The notes: generated by a model from the sequence alone, not told the origin. Positions 47,600-56,534 are shown, numbered from the stretch's first letter. The stretch: DNA of 64,000 bases from Peiella sedimenti (GCF_030504955.1 NZ_JAUKTR010000002.1:124001-188000), one strand, 5' to 3'. Translations and numbers: made by a program.

Positions 47600-48208
47600 G
47601 TGATCGCGGCCGTCGAGATGAGCCGTCTGGGGATCGCGCGGGGCGATCGCAGCCTGTTCCAAGACCTGGACGCGCGGCTGGAGGCCGGCCAGGCCGTGGC
47701 CCTGACCGGAGCCAACGGCGCGGGCAAGACTTCGCTGCTGCGGGCCCTGGCCGGCTTCATCCGCCCGGCCGAGGGGACGGTGCGCTTCACGGACGCGGCG
47801 GGCGCCGAGATCGAGGCCGAGACGGCGCGGCGGCGAATCCACCTGCTGGGCCATTTGGACGGCCTGAGGCCCGGCGCCCGCGTGCGCGACGAGCTGGCCT
47901 TTCACGCCGCCTGGCTGGGCGGCGGGGCGGCCGAGGCGGCCGTCGAGCGGCTGTCCCTGGAGCCTTTGCTCGAGCTTGAGGTGCGCAAGCTGTCCGCCGG
48001 TCAGAGGCGGCGCGTGGCCCTGGCCCGGCTGGTCGCGGCGCCCCGGCCCCTGTGGCTGCTGGACGAGCCGGGCGCCCCGCTCGACGCGCGCTGGCGCGGC
48101 GTGCTGGCCGAGCTGATCGCGGAGCACACCGCCGCAGGAGGGTTGGCCCTGATCGCCACCCACGAGCCCGCGCATGGTCTGGCGCGGACGCTGGAGCTGT
48201 CGGTATGA
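47600..48208 (+). CDS. ccmA: haem exporter ATP-binding protein CcmA
   Basis: A 202-residue ATPase of the CcmABCD haem-handling complex. It has Walker [10 protein letters not shown], signature LSAGQRRR, Walker [13 protein letters not shown] and His loop IATHEPAH. The short length is typical of CcmA. The start is GTG at 47600, giving [20 protein letters not shown], which aligns with the usual CcmA N-terminal strand; ATG 47618 would cut this strand. ATP hydrolysis releases holo-CcmE. It overlaps ccmB by four bases. Confidence 0.92.
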   Translation: MIAAVEMSRLGIARGDRSLFQDLDARLEAGQAVALTGANGAGKTSLLRALAGFIRPAEGTVRFTDAAGAEIEAETARRRIHLLGHLDGLRPGARVRDELAFHAAWLGGGAAEAAVERLSLEPLLELEVRKLSAGQRRRVALARLVAAPRPLWLLDEPGAPLDARWRGVLAELIAEHTAAGGLALIATHEPAHGLARTLELSV

Positions 48209-48870
48209 GCGCCCTGACCCAGCTGATCCGGCGCGAAATCACTGGCGCCTGGCAGGGCGGCGGGGGGCCGCTGATGGCCTGCGGCTTCCTGGCCTGCGCC
48301 GCCGTGCTGCCGCCCCTGGCGTCTGACGCCGGTCCGGGCGCCCTGGTGGAGGCGGCCCTGCCCATCACCTGGCTGGCCCTGGCCCTGGCCTCGCTGCTCT
48401 CTCTGGAACGGCTGTTCGAGCGCGACCTGGACGACGGGTCGTTGGACCTGCTCAGCCTGGGGCCCGCGCCGCTGGAGGCCGTGGTGCTGATCAAGGCCCT
48501 GGCCCATTTCCTGGCGAACGGCGCCCCCCTGGCCCTGGCGGCGCCGGTCTGCGCGGTCTCGCTGGGCGCGCCGGCTGGGGCCGCACCGATGATCCTGCTG
48601 GCCGCCCTGATCGCGGGGCTGGGCTTCACCCTGACCGGAACCCTGGGCGCCGCGCTGGCGCTGGGCGCCCGCCGGGGCGGCCTGCTCATCGCCGTGACGG
48701 TGCTGCCGCTGCTGATCCCGCCGCTGATCTTTGGGGCGGCGGCCACGGCCCAGGCGGCGGGCGGCGGGGACTTCGGCCCGGCCCTGATCCTGCTTATCGC
48801 CTACACCCTCTTCGCGCTGGCCCTGACGCCGCTGGCGGGCGCGGCGGCCGTCCGCGCGGCCCAGGGGTAG
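48205..48870 (+). CDS. ccmB: haem exporter membrane protein CcmB
   Basis: A 221-residue inner-membrane protein with six hydrophobic helices, from MACGFLACAAVLPPL to YTLFALALTPLAGAAAV. Family segments seen are LLSLERLFERDLDDGSLDLL, with the conserved cytoplasmic acidic stretch, and KALAHFLANGAPLALAAPV. It partners CcmA and CcmC in holo-CcmE release. Its ATG overlaps the ccmA stop (ATGA). The C-terminus is followed by 50 non-coding bases before ccmC. Confidence 0.92.
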   Translation: MSALTQLIRREITGAWQGGGGPLMACGFLACAAVLPPLASDAGPGALVEAALPITWLALALASLLSLERLFERDLDDGSLDLLSLGPAPLEAVVLIKALAHFLANGAPLALAAPVCAVSLGAPAGAAPMILLAALIAGLGFTLTGTLGAALALGARRGGLLIAVTVLPLLIPPLIFGAAATAQAAGGGDFGPALILLIAYTLFALALTPLAGAAAVRAAQG

Positions 48871-48920
48871 GCTCGTGCACCCCATGGCGAAGACTGTCGC
48901 GCCCGGCTAAACAGCGCCTG

Positions 48921-49640
48921 ATGTTCGGCCTCGCCAATCCGCAGCGCTTCATGGCCTTCACCCGGCCCCTGGTCCCCCTTCTGTGGGCGGCGGCGGGCGT
49001 GCTGCTGGCGCTGGGCGCCTGGTTCAGCTTCACCGCGCCCGAGGACTATCAGCAGGGCGACACGGTCAGGATCATGTTCGTCCACGTGCCGGCCGCGACG
49101 CTGGGTCTTGGGGCCTATGCGGCGCTGGGCGTCTCCAGCTTCTTCGCCCTGGTGTTCCGCCACGCCCTGGCCGATGCGGCGGCCCGGGCGGCGGCGCTGC
49201 CCGGCGCGGCCTTCACCCTGCTGGCCCTGATCACGGGGTCGCTGTGGGGCAAGCCCATGTGGGGGACCTGGTGGGTGTGGGACGCGCGCCTGACCTCGGT
49301 CTTCATCCTGTTCCTGTTCTATCTCGGCTACATGGCCCTGCGCGCCGCCATCGACGACGAGGCCCGCGCCGCGCGAAGCGCCGCCGTGCTGGGCCTGGTC
49401 GGCCTGATCAACCTGCCCATCGTTCGCTTCTCGGTGGACTGGTGGAACACGCTTCACCAGCGCGCCTCGCTTATCCGCGCCGACGGACCCAGCATCGACG
49501 GCGCCTTCCTGCCCGCCCTTCTGACCATGATGGCCGCCTACGGGGCGCTGTTCCTGGCGCTCTGGATCACGGGCATCCGCACCGAGGTGGACCGCCGCAG
49601 GGTGGTCGCCGCCCGCGCCCGCGCCGCCGCCGGAGCCTGA
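48921..49640 (+). CDS. ccmC: cytochrome c maturation protein CcmC
   Basis: A 239-residue inner-membrane protein with six helices that loads haem onto CcmE. The periplasmic Trp-rich haem motif WGKPMWGTWWVWDARLTS is complete, and conserved His residues appear in FVHVPAAT and VDWWNTLHQRAS. It belongs to the haem handling protein family that includes CcmF and CcsA. It precedes ccmD by two bases. Confidence 0.95.
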   Translation: MFGLANPQRFMAFTRPLVPLLWAAAGVLLALGAWFSFTAPEDYQQGDTVRIMFVHVPAATLGLGAYAALGVSSFFALVFRHALADAAARAAALPGAAFTLLALITGSLWGKPMWGTWWVWDARLTSVFILFLFYLGYMALRAAIDDEARAARSAAVLGLVGLINLPIVRFSVDWWNTLHQRASLIRADGPSIDGAFLPALLTMMAAYGALFLALWITGIRTEVDRRRVVAARARAAAGA

Positions 49641-49642
49641 CC

Positions 49643-49798
49643 ATGCCTGATTTCGACATGGGCCGTTACGCCGCCTTCGTCTGGCCCGCCTGGGGGATCA
49701 GCCTGATCGTGCTGGGCGCCCTGGCCGCCCGCGCTCTCATCGCCGCGCGCCGCTGGCGCCGAGAGGCCGAGAAGCTGGACCAGGAGCGTCCGCGTTGA
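49643..49798 (+). CDS. ccmD: haem exporter protein CcmD
   Basis: A 51-residue single-helix membrane protein: DMGRYAAFVWPAWGISLIVLG then a charged Arg-rich cytoplasmic tail. Small CcmD proteins bridge CcmC/CcmE to CcmAB. The family pattern of Tyr, Phe-Val-Trp and Trp before the helix is present. Its position, two bases after ccmC and overlapping the next gene by four, supports the call despite the small size. Confidence 0.88.
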   Translation: MPDFDMGRYAAFVWPAWGISLIVLGALAARALIAARRWRREAEKLDQERPR

Positions 49799-50349
49799 AG
49801 CGGCTGGTGCTGTTTCTGCCGCTGGCGGCGCTCGCGGCCCTGGCGGCCCTGTTCGTCTTCTTCTCGCTCAAGCGCGATCCCACCTATCGCCCGGACGAAC
49901 TGGTCGGCAGACCCCTGCCCGCCATCGCCCTTGAACCCTTGGGCGAAGGCCCGCCGCAACGCCTGATCGATACGGTCGAGGGTCAGCTGACCGTGGTCAA
50001 TCTGTTCGCCTCCTGGTGCGTGCCTTGCCGGGTCGAGCACCCCCAGCTGACCGCGCTCCAGACGCGCGGCGTGCGCGTGGTGGGCGTCGCCTACAAGGAC
50101 CGGCCCGAGGCGACCCGGGCCTTTCTGGCCGAGCTGGGCGATCCCTTCGCCGTGGTGCTGACCGATCCGGAGGGGCGCGCGGGGCTGGAGCTGGGGATCA
50201 CCGGCGTGCCCGAGACCTTCGTCGCCGGGCCGGACGGCACGGTGCTGGCCAAGGCGTCGGGGCCCCTCGTCTCCGAAGCGGACGTCTCCAACCTGCTGGA
50301 ACAGGCGAGGGCGGAGCAGGCGCGGCGCCAGTCCGAAAGGTCGCGTTAA
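49795..50349 (+). CDS. ccmG: thiol:disulfide interchange protein CcmG/DsbE
   Basis: A 184-residue membrane-anchored periplasmic thioredoxin. One N-terminal helix (about 5-23) is followed by a thioredoxin fold with active site ASWCVPCRVEHP and the cis-Pro loop TGVPETFV. It keeps the CxxCH cysteines of apocytochrome c reduced for haem attachment. The start codon is TTG, overlapping the ccmD stop (TTGA), so translation relies on coupling. The E, F and H functions of the pathway are not in this window. Confidence 0.92.
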   Translation: MKRLVLFLPLAALAALAALFVFFSLKRDPTYRPDELVGRPLPAIALEPLGEGPPQRLIDTVEGQLTVVNLFASWCVPCRVEHPQLTALQTRGVRVVGVAYKDRPEATRAFLAELGDPFAVVLTDPEGRAGLELGITGVPETFVAGPDGTVLAKASGPLVSEADVSNLLEQARAEQARRQSERSR

Positions 50350-50383
50350 CCCTATTTTTGCCGGCCCGAGGCAAGCATCGGTC

Positions 50384-50644
50384 ATGACGCCGATCCGCCC
50401 GCAGATGTTCACGCCGCCGCAGGCAGCCGGCGCGGCCCCGCCGAACCCAGCCGCCTTGAGCCCGGCCCTGGATCGTGCGCGCGAGGCCCAGCGCGCCTTC
50501 TTCGCCCAGGCCCTCGGCCAGGCGGCTCCGGCCGCCGCGCCCCCGGCCCAAGGCACGGTTCAGCCGGCCGCTACGGCCCCGGCGGCTTCGGGCCAGCCCG
50601 CGCGGGACATGCGCCCAGGCTCGCTGCTCGACATCAGGGTTTAG
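50384..50644 (+). CDS. small Pro/Ala-rich hypothetical protein
   Basis: An 86-residue reading frame beginning MTPIRPQMFTPP, rich in Ala, Pro and Gln, with a central helical part ALDRAREAQRAFFAQALGQ and a C-terminal GSLLDIRV. No family is recognised and no membrane segment or signal peptide is visible. It lies 34 bases downstream of ccmG in the same direction and could be the last gene of that operon. Composition follows the GC-rich background, so it could be a chance frame, but the non-repetitive ends favour a real gene. Confidence 0.5.
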   Translation: MTPIRPQMFTPPQAAGAAPPNPAALSPALDRAREAQRAFFAQALGQAAPAAAPPAQGTVQPAATAPAASGQPARDMRPGSLLDIRV

Positions 50645-50699
50645 GTCGAAATCGGTCCAGCGGACCGCGCTTCGTCTGGTCTCAGACTCGGCCCGGGAT

Positions 50700-51227
50700 C
50701 TAGGCGGCGTCCGCCTTCAGCGCGACCTTGGCCGCCTTGGCCTTCTTTTTCTTGGGCTTGGCGGCCTTTTCCGGCTTGGCCTCGGCCGGTTCACAGACCA
50801 GGGCCAAGAGACGCAGGAAGCCCTCGCGCTTGCCGCGCGGTAGCGCCTCCAGAATGCGTCGGTCCGCCGCCGCCGCGCGCGGCTTCAGGCTCTCCAGCGC
50901 GGCCAGGCCCTCGGCCGTCAGCGTCACCGTCTTGGCCCGGGCGTCACTCGCCGAGCGTTCCTGCAGCACAAGACCCCGCGCCTTCATGCGCGACACCAGC
51001 TCGGCCAGGGTCGAGCGGTCGATGCCCGTGGCCGCCACCAGATCGGTCTGGGTCAGGCCGGGTCGCTCCGCGCAGGCCGACAGCACGGCGAACTGCCTTT
51101 GGCTGGGGGCGTCGGCGCCCGCCTCCTCCGCATAGAGATCGAGGGCCCGCTGCAGCGCCCGGTGCAGCAGGTGGCTGTGCGAGCGGTCCAGCCCCTCTGG
51201 GCCCTTGCGCTTCTTGTCCTTGGCCAT
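50700..51227 (-). CDS. MarR family transcriptional regulator with Lys-rich tail
   Basis: A 175-residue winged-helix regulator. The DNA-binding core reads SQRQFAVLSACAERPGLTQTDLVAATGIDRSTLAELVSRMKARGLV, followed by the wing RSASDARAKTVTLTAEG. It carries an unusual C-terminal tail of about 30 residues, KPEKAAKPKKKKAKAAKVALK, much like histone H1 tails. The N-terminus is also basic (MAKDKKRKG). The target genes are unknown; no palindrome is obvious nearby. It reads toward ccmG and is not evidently operonic with yciB. Confidence 0.85.
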   Translation of the reverse strand: MAKDKKRKGPEGLDRSHSHLLHRALQRALDLYAEEAGADAPSQRQFAVLSACAERPGLTQTDLVAATGIDRSTLAELVSRMKARGLVLQERSASDARAKTVTLTAEGLAALESLKPRAAAADRRILEALPRGKREGFLRLLALVCEPAEAKPEKAAKPKKKKAKAAKVALKADAA

Positions 51228-51316
51228 GATCGATCCCCCGTACGCTCTAGCCGCCTTAGCAGCCGCGCATTGCGGAATGACGACAGGCGTTCAGCAGGCG
51301 GATGAAAGCGTCCGGA

Positions 51317-51940
51317 TCAAAGACCTGTGTCGGGCGAGGGCGGGGGCTCGGCCACAGCGGCCTTCATCTGCTTCATGATGAAGGGCACCTGGGCCAGTCC
51401 GAAGACGGCGGCGGCGAACCACAGCACCATGCGGAACTGCATCCACTGGTCTTCCGAGCCCAGGTTGCGCACCACCTCGTTGGCGATGGCCACGACCAGG
51501 AAATAGAACCCATAGCGGATCGTCAGGGTGCGCCAGGCCGCGTCTGGCAGGGTCAGGGCGCCGTCCAGCAGGGCCTTGAGCGGGTTCTTGCCCAGGAGCA
51601 CGCCGCCGAACAGGGCCGCCGCCAGCATGCCGTTCAGCACGGTCAGCTTGATCTTCACGAACTCGGCGTTGTGGAAGATCAGGGTCAGGGCCCCGAAAAC
51701 CAGGGCGAAGACCCCGGTGATCAGCGGCATCAGGGCCAGCCGGCGCTCGACCCGCCACCCCACCAACAGGGCGAGGATGGAGGCGCCGACCAGCACCCAG
51801 GTGGCCTGAATCATGGCCTCGGCCTGCTCCACCCCCCGGACGCGCAGGAAGATGAACGATCCCATGAAGGCCAGGAGCGCCCCGAAATCGACCGCCGAGC
51901 GGATGCCCCGCGCCTTGGGATTGTCGACAGGCTGGCTCAT
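51317..51940 (-). CDS. yciB: inner-membrane septation protein A (YciB)
   Basis: A 207-residue inner-membrane protein of the YciB/intracellular septation protein A family, with about five helices. Conserved family sequences are KIKLTVLNGMLAAALFGGVLLGKNPLKALLDG and RTLTIRYGFYFLVVAIANEVV. YciB influences envelope integrity and cell elongation. Its ATG overlaps the ftsY stop by four bases (ATGA), so it ends the dapF-mtaB-ftsY-yciB operon. Confidence 0.9.
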   Translation of the reverse strand: MSQPVDNPKARGIRSAVDFGALLAFMGSFIFLRVRGVEQAEAMIQATWVLVGASILALLVGWRVERRLALMPLITGVFALVFGALTLIFHNAEFVKIKLTVLNGMLAAALFGGVLLGKNPLKALLDGALTLPDAAWRTLTIRYGFYFLVVAIANEVVRNLGSEDQWMQFRMVLWFAAAVFGLAQVPFIMKQMKAAVAEPPPSPDTGL

Positions 51941-52887
51941 CGGCCGGTTCCTTCGTCTTCGAGCCCGGCCAGCGAGCGGGCGAAGGCCCGCGCGTCGAAC
52001 GGTTGCAGATCCTCGATCCCCTCGCCCACCCCGATCAGCTTGATCGGCGCGTCCGAGGCGTTGGCCACCGGCACCAGCACTCCGCCGCGCGAGGTGCCGT
52101 CCAGCTTGGTCATCACCAGACCCGATACGTAAGCCGTGCGTCCGAAGATCTGTTCCTGGGCCAGCGCATTGCGGCCGACCGTGGCGTCCAGCACCAGCAG
52201 CACCTCGTGCGGCGCCTCCGGATCGATCTTCTTGAGGACGCGAATGATCTTGAGCAACTCGTCCATCAGGGCCTGCTTGTTCTGCAAACGCCCGGCGGTG
52301 TCGATCAGCACCACGTCGTAGTTCTCGGCCCGCGCCTTTTCATAGGCGTCATAGGCCAGACCGGCCGCGTCAGCCCCGTCAGAACGGCTTTCGAAGTCCG
52401 CCCCCGCGCGCTCGGCCCAGATGCGCAGCTGGCCCACGGCCGCGGCGCGGAACGTGTCCCCGGCCACCACCATGACCTTGGCCCCCTTGCGGGTCAGGTC
52501 GGCGGCGATCTTACCGAGGGTCGTGGTCTTGCCCGAGCCGTTCACGCCCACGAACAGCACCACGAAGGGCTTGGGCCCGGACAGGGGATCGAAGCTGGCC
52601 TCGTTGGGCTTCAGCTCCTCGGCCACGGCCTGGGCCAGGGCCTCCTTGATCTCGCGGTCGTCCGACGCCTTGCCGAAGCGCAGCTCGCCGATGCGCGCGG
52701 CGATGCGCGCCGCCGCCGCCGGGCCCAGGTCCGCCTCGATCAGCTGCTCCTCCAGCGCCTCCAGCGCGGCGGTGTCCAGCGGCTGTTTCACAAAAGCGCC
52801 GACCACCTCCTCGGTGATCTGCCGCGAGCTCTTCGACAGGCCTTCGGTGAGGCGGGCGAACCAGCCCTTCTTCGGTTGATCGGTCAT
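51937..52887 (-). CDS. ftsY: signal recognition particle receptor FtsY
   Basis: A 316-residue GTPase that docks SRP-bound ribosomes at the membrane. The NG domain is complete: G1 GVNGSGKTTTLGKIA, Arg-Ala-Ala motif TFRAAAVGQLRIW, G3 DTAGRLQNKQALMDEL, G4 TKLDGTSRGG and C-terminal GVGEGIEDLQPFDARAFA. The acidic A domain found in E. coli is nearly missing, as is usual in Alphaproteobacteria. It follows mtaB by 44 bases. Confidence 0.96.
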   Translation of the reverse strand: MTDQPKKGWFARLTEGLSKSSRQITEEVVGAFVKQPLDTAALEALEEQLIEADLGPAAAARIAARIGELRFGKASDDREIKEALAQAVAEELKPNEASFDPLSGPKPFVVLFVGVNGSGKTTTLGKIAADLTRKGAKVMVVAGDTFRAAAVGQLRIWAERAGADFESRSDGADAAGLAYDAYEKARAENYDVVLIDTAGRLQNKQALMDELLKIIRVLKKIDPEAPHEVLLVLDATVGRNALAQEQIFGRTAYVSGLVMTKLDGTSRGGVLVPVANASDAPIKLIGVGEGIEDLQPFDARAFARSLAGLEDEGTGR

Positions 52888-52931
52888 GCAGCGTCCTTAG
52901 CGCCCGCCGGGGCGCAGGTCACGCGGCCCGC

Positions 52932-54203
52932 TCACGCCGCCAGGCCCACGAGCGCGCGGCCCAGCGCCCGCTGCCCGTCGTGGCCGGTGATCTCCAGGGC
53001 CATCAGCTCACCCGCCGACCGTGTTTCAGGGGCGGCGATCTCGGTGAAGTCGGGGGCGCGGGCGACCCCGGGCCGCTCGACCAGAGCCTCGAGCACGCGG
53101 CCGGTCTGGCGCTCCAGGTGCGCCGCCTGGACCCGGGCGGCGACCTCGCGCAGGGCGGCGGCCCGCGCCTTGACCACCTCGCGCGGCAGTTGGGGCATGC
53201 GCGCCGCCGGCGTCATGGGCCGGGGGCTGTAGGGGAAGACGTGCAGCCAGCTGAGGCCCGCCGCCTCGGGCAGGGAAAGCAGGTTGGCGAAGGCCTCCTC
53301 GCTCTCGGTCGGGAAGCCGGCGATCAGGTCGGCGCCGAAGGCCACGTCGGGCCGCACCGCCCGCACCTGCTCCACCAGCCTGAGCGCGTCGGCGCGCAGA
53401 TGCCGTCGCTTCATCCGCTTCAGGATCAGGTCGTCGCCATGCTGCAGCGACAGATGCAGATGCGGCATGAGCCGCTCTTCTTCAGCCAGGCAGCCCAGCA
53501 GGTCTTCGTCGATCTCGGCCGCGTCGATGGATGACAGGCGCAGGCGCGGCAGGTGCGGGACCAGCTTCAGCACCCGAGAAACCAGATTGCCCAGGGTCGG
53601 CGTTCCCGGCAGGTCCGCGCCCCAGCTGGTCAGGTCGACCCCGGTCAGCACCACCTCCTTCACGCCCTGGTCGGCCTGGGCCCGCACCCGCTCCACCACC
53701 TCGCCGGCGGGGGCCGAGCGGCTGTTCCCCCGGCCATAGGGAATGACGCAGAAGGTGCAGCGGTGATCACAGCCGTTCTGGATCTCCACATAGGCGCGCA
53801 CGCGTTCGCCGGGCGGGGGCGTCAGGTCGCCGGCGATGTGCGAGGCGGTCTCGCGCACGCTCATCACATCGTCCACGCGCACGCGCGGCGCCTCAAGCGT
53901 CAGCCGATAGGCGCCGGGCCGGGTCTTGTCGCCGTTGCCCACCACGCGGCTGACCTCCGGCATGGCCATGAAGCCGTCCGGGTCCACCTGGGCCGCGCAG
54001 CCGGTGACGATGATCGGAGCGTCGGGGCGGTCCCGCCGCGCCTTGCGGATGGCTTGACGCGCCTGGCGCACGGCCTCGGCGGTGACCGCGCAGGTGTTGA
54101 CCAGCACCGCATCAGACAGGCCGTCGGCCTCGGCCCGGGCGCGCATCAGGTCGCTTTCGTGGGCGTTGAGCCGGCAGCCGAAGGTGAGAACCTCCAGGCT
54201 CAT
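52932..54203 (-). CDS. mtaB: tRNA t6A37 methylthiotransferase MtaB
   Basis: A 423-residue radical SAM enzyme that converts t6A37 of tRNAs to ms2t6A37. The N-terminal UPF0004 domain has TFGCRLNAHES, VNTCAVT and VTGCAAQ, holding three cluster cysteines. The radical SAM motif is NGCDHRCTFCVIPYGRG (Cys-x3-Cys-x2-Cys), and a TRAM-like end follows. It overlaps dapF by four bases. The alternative, RimO or MiaB, is less likely given the MtaB-type N-terminus. Confidence 0.92.
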   Translation of the reverse strand: MSLEVLTFGCRLNAHESDLMRARAEADGLSDAVLVNTCAVTAEAVRQARQAIRKARRDRPDAPIIVTGCAAQVDPDGFMAMPEVSRVVGNGDKTRPGAYRLTLEAPRVRVDDVMSVRETASHIAGDLTPPPGERVRAYVEIQNGCDHRCTFCVIPYGRGNSRSAPAGEVVERVRAQADQGVKEVVLTGVDLTSWGADLPGTPTLGNLVSRVLKLVPHLPRLRLSSIDAAEIDEDLLGCLAEEERLMPHLHLSLQHGDDLILKRMKRRHLRADALRLVEQVRAVRPDVAFGADLIAGFPTESEEAFANLLSLPEAAGLSWLHVFPYSPRPMTPAARMPQLPREVVKARAAALREVAARVQAAHLERQTGRVLEALVERPGVARAPDFTEIAAPETRSAGELMALEITGHDGQRALGRALVGLAA

Positions 54204-55045
54204 GCCGCCACGCCGGGCAGGACGCCGGCGCCCTCAACCTCAACGGGGCCGGTCATCAGCACATGGCCGTCGACCTCGCGCCAGTCGATGAACAGCTCGC
54301 CGCCGTCCACCTGAACGGTCGCGGCGCGGCCGGTCAGGCCACGCCGGTGCGCGGCCACCAGGGCGGCGCAGGCGCCGGTCCCGCAGGCCTTGGTCAGGCC
54401 CGCCCCGCGCTCCCACACCCGCAGACGGATCCGGTCCGGCCCCAGGACGTGGGCAAAGCCGACATTGACCCCTTCCGGGAACAGAGGGTGGCGCTCCAGA
54501 AGCGAGCCCGCCCCTTTCACGAAGCCGTCGTCCGGCGTGTGATCCAGAAAGAAGACCACGTGCGGATTGCCCATGGAGACGGCGCCGGGCGTGTGGGCCA
54601 CGGGCGCGTCGATAGGGCCGAACTGCAGCTCAATCCCGCGCGTGTCCATCTCTTCGGCCAGCGGAATCTCGTTCCAGGCCAGCCGGGGCGCGCCCATATC
54701 GACCGTGACCCGCCCCTCGCCCGCCGCCCGGGCCAGGGTCGGCCCGCCCAGGGTGTCGATGCGGACCTCGGCCTGGCCGGTCGCCTGGACCGCCAGCCAG
54801 CCCACGCAGCGCAGGGCGTTGCCGCAGGTCTCGACCTGTCCGCCGTCGGCGTTCCACACGCGCATGAAGACGTCCGCTGTCTGGGACGGCTCCAGCGCGA
54901 TCAGCTGGTCGCAGCCGACGCCCGTGGCCCGATCGCAGATGGCCCGCACCTGATCGGGCGTGGGGCTGAAGGCGCGCGCGCGGGCGTCGACCACGACAAA
55001 GTCGTTGCCGGCCCCGTTCATCTTCACATAGGAGGTCCGCGCCAT
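54200..55045 (-). CDS. dapF: diaminopimelate epimerase
   Basis: A 281-residue enzyme converting LL- to meso-diaminopimelate for lysine and peptidoglycan. The two catalytic cysteines are in GGQVETCGNALRCVG and TKACGTGACAALVAAHRRG. Family start MNGAGNDFVVVDAR is present nine residues in. It is the first gene of an operon continuing with mtaB, ftsY and yciB. A 57-base interval separates it from the divergent potassium-channel gene. Confidence 0.96.
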   Translation of the reverse strand: MARTSYVKMNGAGNDFVVVDARARAFSPTPDQVRAICDRATGVGCDQLIALEPSQTADVFMRVWNADGGQVETCGNALRCVGWLAVQATGQAEVRIDTLGGPTLARAAGEGRVTVDMGAPRLAWNEIPLAEEMDTRGIELQFGPIDAPVAHTPGAVSMGNPHVVFFLDHTPDDGFVKGAGSLLERHPLFPEGVNVGFAHVLGPDRIRLRVWERGAGLTKACGTGACAALVAAHRRGLTGRAATVQVDGGELFIDWREVDGHVLMTGPVEVEGAGVLPGVAA

Positions 55046-55102
55046 CGGCCGACATATAAGGGAAATCGTGGCCTTCGTCAGACCGGCGCGTTATGCGGGG
55101 TC

Positions 55103-55894
55103 ATGAAGGCCGCCGAACAGGACGGGAAGGGTCTGCGACTGCGCGCGCGCTTGCGGGCGCTGTATCACGGCTCGTCGCCCGCGGCCGTGCGTTTCCGGTT
55201 CGGCGTCATCATCGTCGACCTGGCGATCATCGCCTTCTTCATCGCCGCGCCGATCCTGCGCGACTACGGCTGGGCCTTCTACACGCTGGACATTCTGGTG
55301 CTGCTGCTGCTCAGCGCCGACCTGGCCGCCCGGGCCATCGCCTGGGGCGGGCTGAGAGACTTCCTCAAGCGGCCGATCGTCTGGGTCGACCTGTTCGTGC
55401 TTTTGACCCTGCTGTTCCCGGACGCCCTGTTCAATCTGGGCTTCCTGCGCGTGCTGCGTCTGTGGACCCTGATCCACAGCGAGTTCTTCTGGCGCACCGT
55501 GGGCCGGCGCTACGACGACACGCGCATCGAGGAGATCGTCAAGACGGCCGGAACGCTGGTCACCTTTGTCTTCGTGGTGACGGGCTTCGTCTACACCAGC
55601 TTCATCGGCCGCTACGAGGGCATCTCGGGCTATGTGGACGCCCTCTATTTCACCGTCACCAGCCTGACGACCACGGGCTATGGCGACATCCTCCTGCCCG
55701 GGGTCTGGGGGCGCCTGCTGTCCATTGTGATCATGCTGGCGGGGGTCAGCCTGTTCATCCGCCTGATCCAGACCATGCTGCGGCCCCACAAGGTGCTGCA
55801 CCCTTGCCAGACCTGCGGACTTCAGCGCCACGACCCGGACGCCGTGCACTGCAAGGCCTGCGGCCAGATCCTGGATATTCCGAACGACGACTAG
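55103..55894 (+). CDS. voltage-gated-type potassium channel with C-terminal zinc ribbon
   Basis: A 263-residue membrane protein with the six-helix ion-channel layout. Helices run from residue 30 to 225, with an Arg-containing S4-like segment (FLRVLRLWTLI), the selectivity filter TTTGYGD preceded by the pore helix ALYFTVTSL, and a C-terminal cytoplasmic tail. The tail HPCQTCGLQRHDPDAVHCKACG is a four-Cys zinc ribbon. ATG 55103 is used, since longer upstream frame lies over dapF. Ion selectivity for K+ is inferred from the filter; the ribbon may sense metal or redox. Confidence 0.9.
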   Translation: MKAAEQDGKGLRLRARLRALYHGSSPAAVRFRFGVIIVDLAIIAFFIAAPILRDYGWAFYTLDILVLLLLSADLAARAIAWGGLRDFLKRPIVWVDLFVLLTLLFPDALFNLGFLRVLRLWTLIHSEFFWRTVGRRYDDTRIEEIVKTAGTLVTFVFVVTGFVYTSFIGRYEGISGYVDALYFTVTSLTTTGYGDILLPGVWGRLLSIVIMLAGVSLFIRLIQTMLRPHKVLHPCQTCGLQRHDPDAVHCKACGQILDIPNDD

Positions 55895-55897
55895 GGA

Positions 55898-56446
55898 TCA
55901 GCCGCAGGTCGTCCGACGGCGGGCGTCCAGCTTGAACTGCGGCGTCCATCCGCCCTGGCCGTCAGACACATACTGGGTCCGCGTCCAGCTTCCATCAGCG
56001 TGGACCTCGAACTCGGCTTTCCATTCAGGGCTTGGAGCAGGATGGGCCTGCCACATGACCATGCGGCCATCGCGCATCTCGGACGGAAGGTCCTGGACCT
56101 GGGGCTGGGCCGTGGTCATCCACATGTTCGACCAGCGTCCGTTGGCGGCGTCCCACATGCGCACGTTGTAGCCCAGCACGCTGGGTCCCGAGGCTCCCTC
56201 CGGGATCGCGCCAAACCATTCGTCAGCGATAGCATGACCGTCCAGGACCCAGCGGCCGACCCAGCGGGCCCTGAGAACGCGATCGCCCCAACGTTGATCC
56301 TCGGGGCGCCAGAAGCGCATCTGAATCTCATGGTCGCCAATCAGGAAGGCGTACTGATCCAGTTCGGCCGGCGCGTCGGCGGTGCGGCTTCCGAAATCGC
56401 AGCCTGAGGCGGACAGGGCGGCGGCGGCGATCAGGGCTGCGAACAT
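55898..56446 (-). CDS. hypothetical lipoprotein (DUF1579-like)
   Basis: A 182-residue predicted lipoprotein with signal MFAALIAAAALSASGC. The mature domain has several aromatic beta strands (QYAFLIGDHEIQMRFWRPED, ARWVGRWVLDGHAIADEWFG, GYNVRMWDAANGRWSNMWM) that resemble the DUF1579 beta-barrel pattern of hypothetical periplasmic proteins. Function is unknown. ATG 56446 is preferred over 56458 because it leads directly into the signal peptide. It is separated by three bases from the convergent channel gene. Confidence 0.7.
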   Translation of the reverse strand: MFAALIAAAALSASGCDFGSRTADAPAELDQYAFLIGDHEIQMRFWRPEDQRWGDRVLRARWVGRWVLDGHAIADEWFGAIPEGASGPSVLGYNVRMWDAANGRWSNMWMTTAQPQVQDLPSEMRDGRMVMWQAHPAPSPEWKAEFEVHADGSWTRTQYVSDGQGGWTPQFKLDARRRTTCG

Positions 56447-56534
56447 GGGTTCCTCCATCCACGTGGGCCGCCATGATGGCTCCCGCGCGCGATGGAGGAT
56501 TTCGTTTTCACCGCACCGGATGAAAGCGGCTGTC

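Noticed and set aside
44685..47603. A 972-codon open frame on the strand opposite acnA
   Set aside because: It is an artefact of high GC content: stop codons are rare antisense to a GC-rich gene, the product is Gly/Ala/Arg/His-rich low-complexity sequence, and acnA on the other strand is unmistakable.
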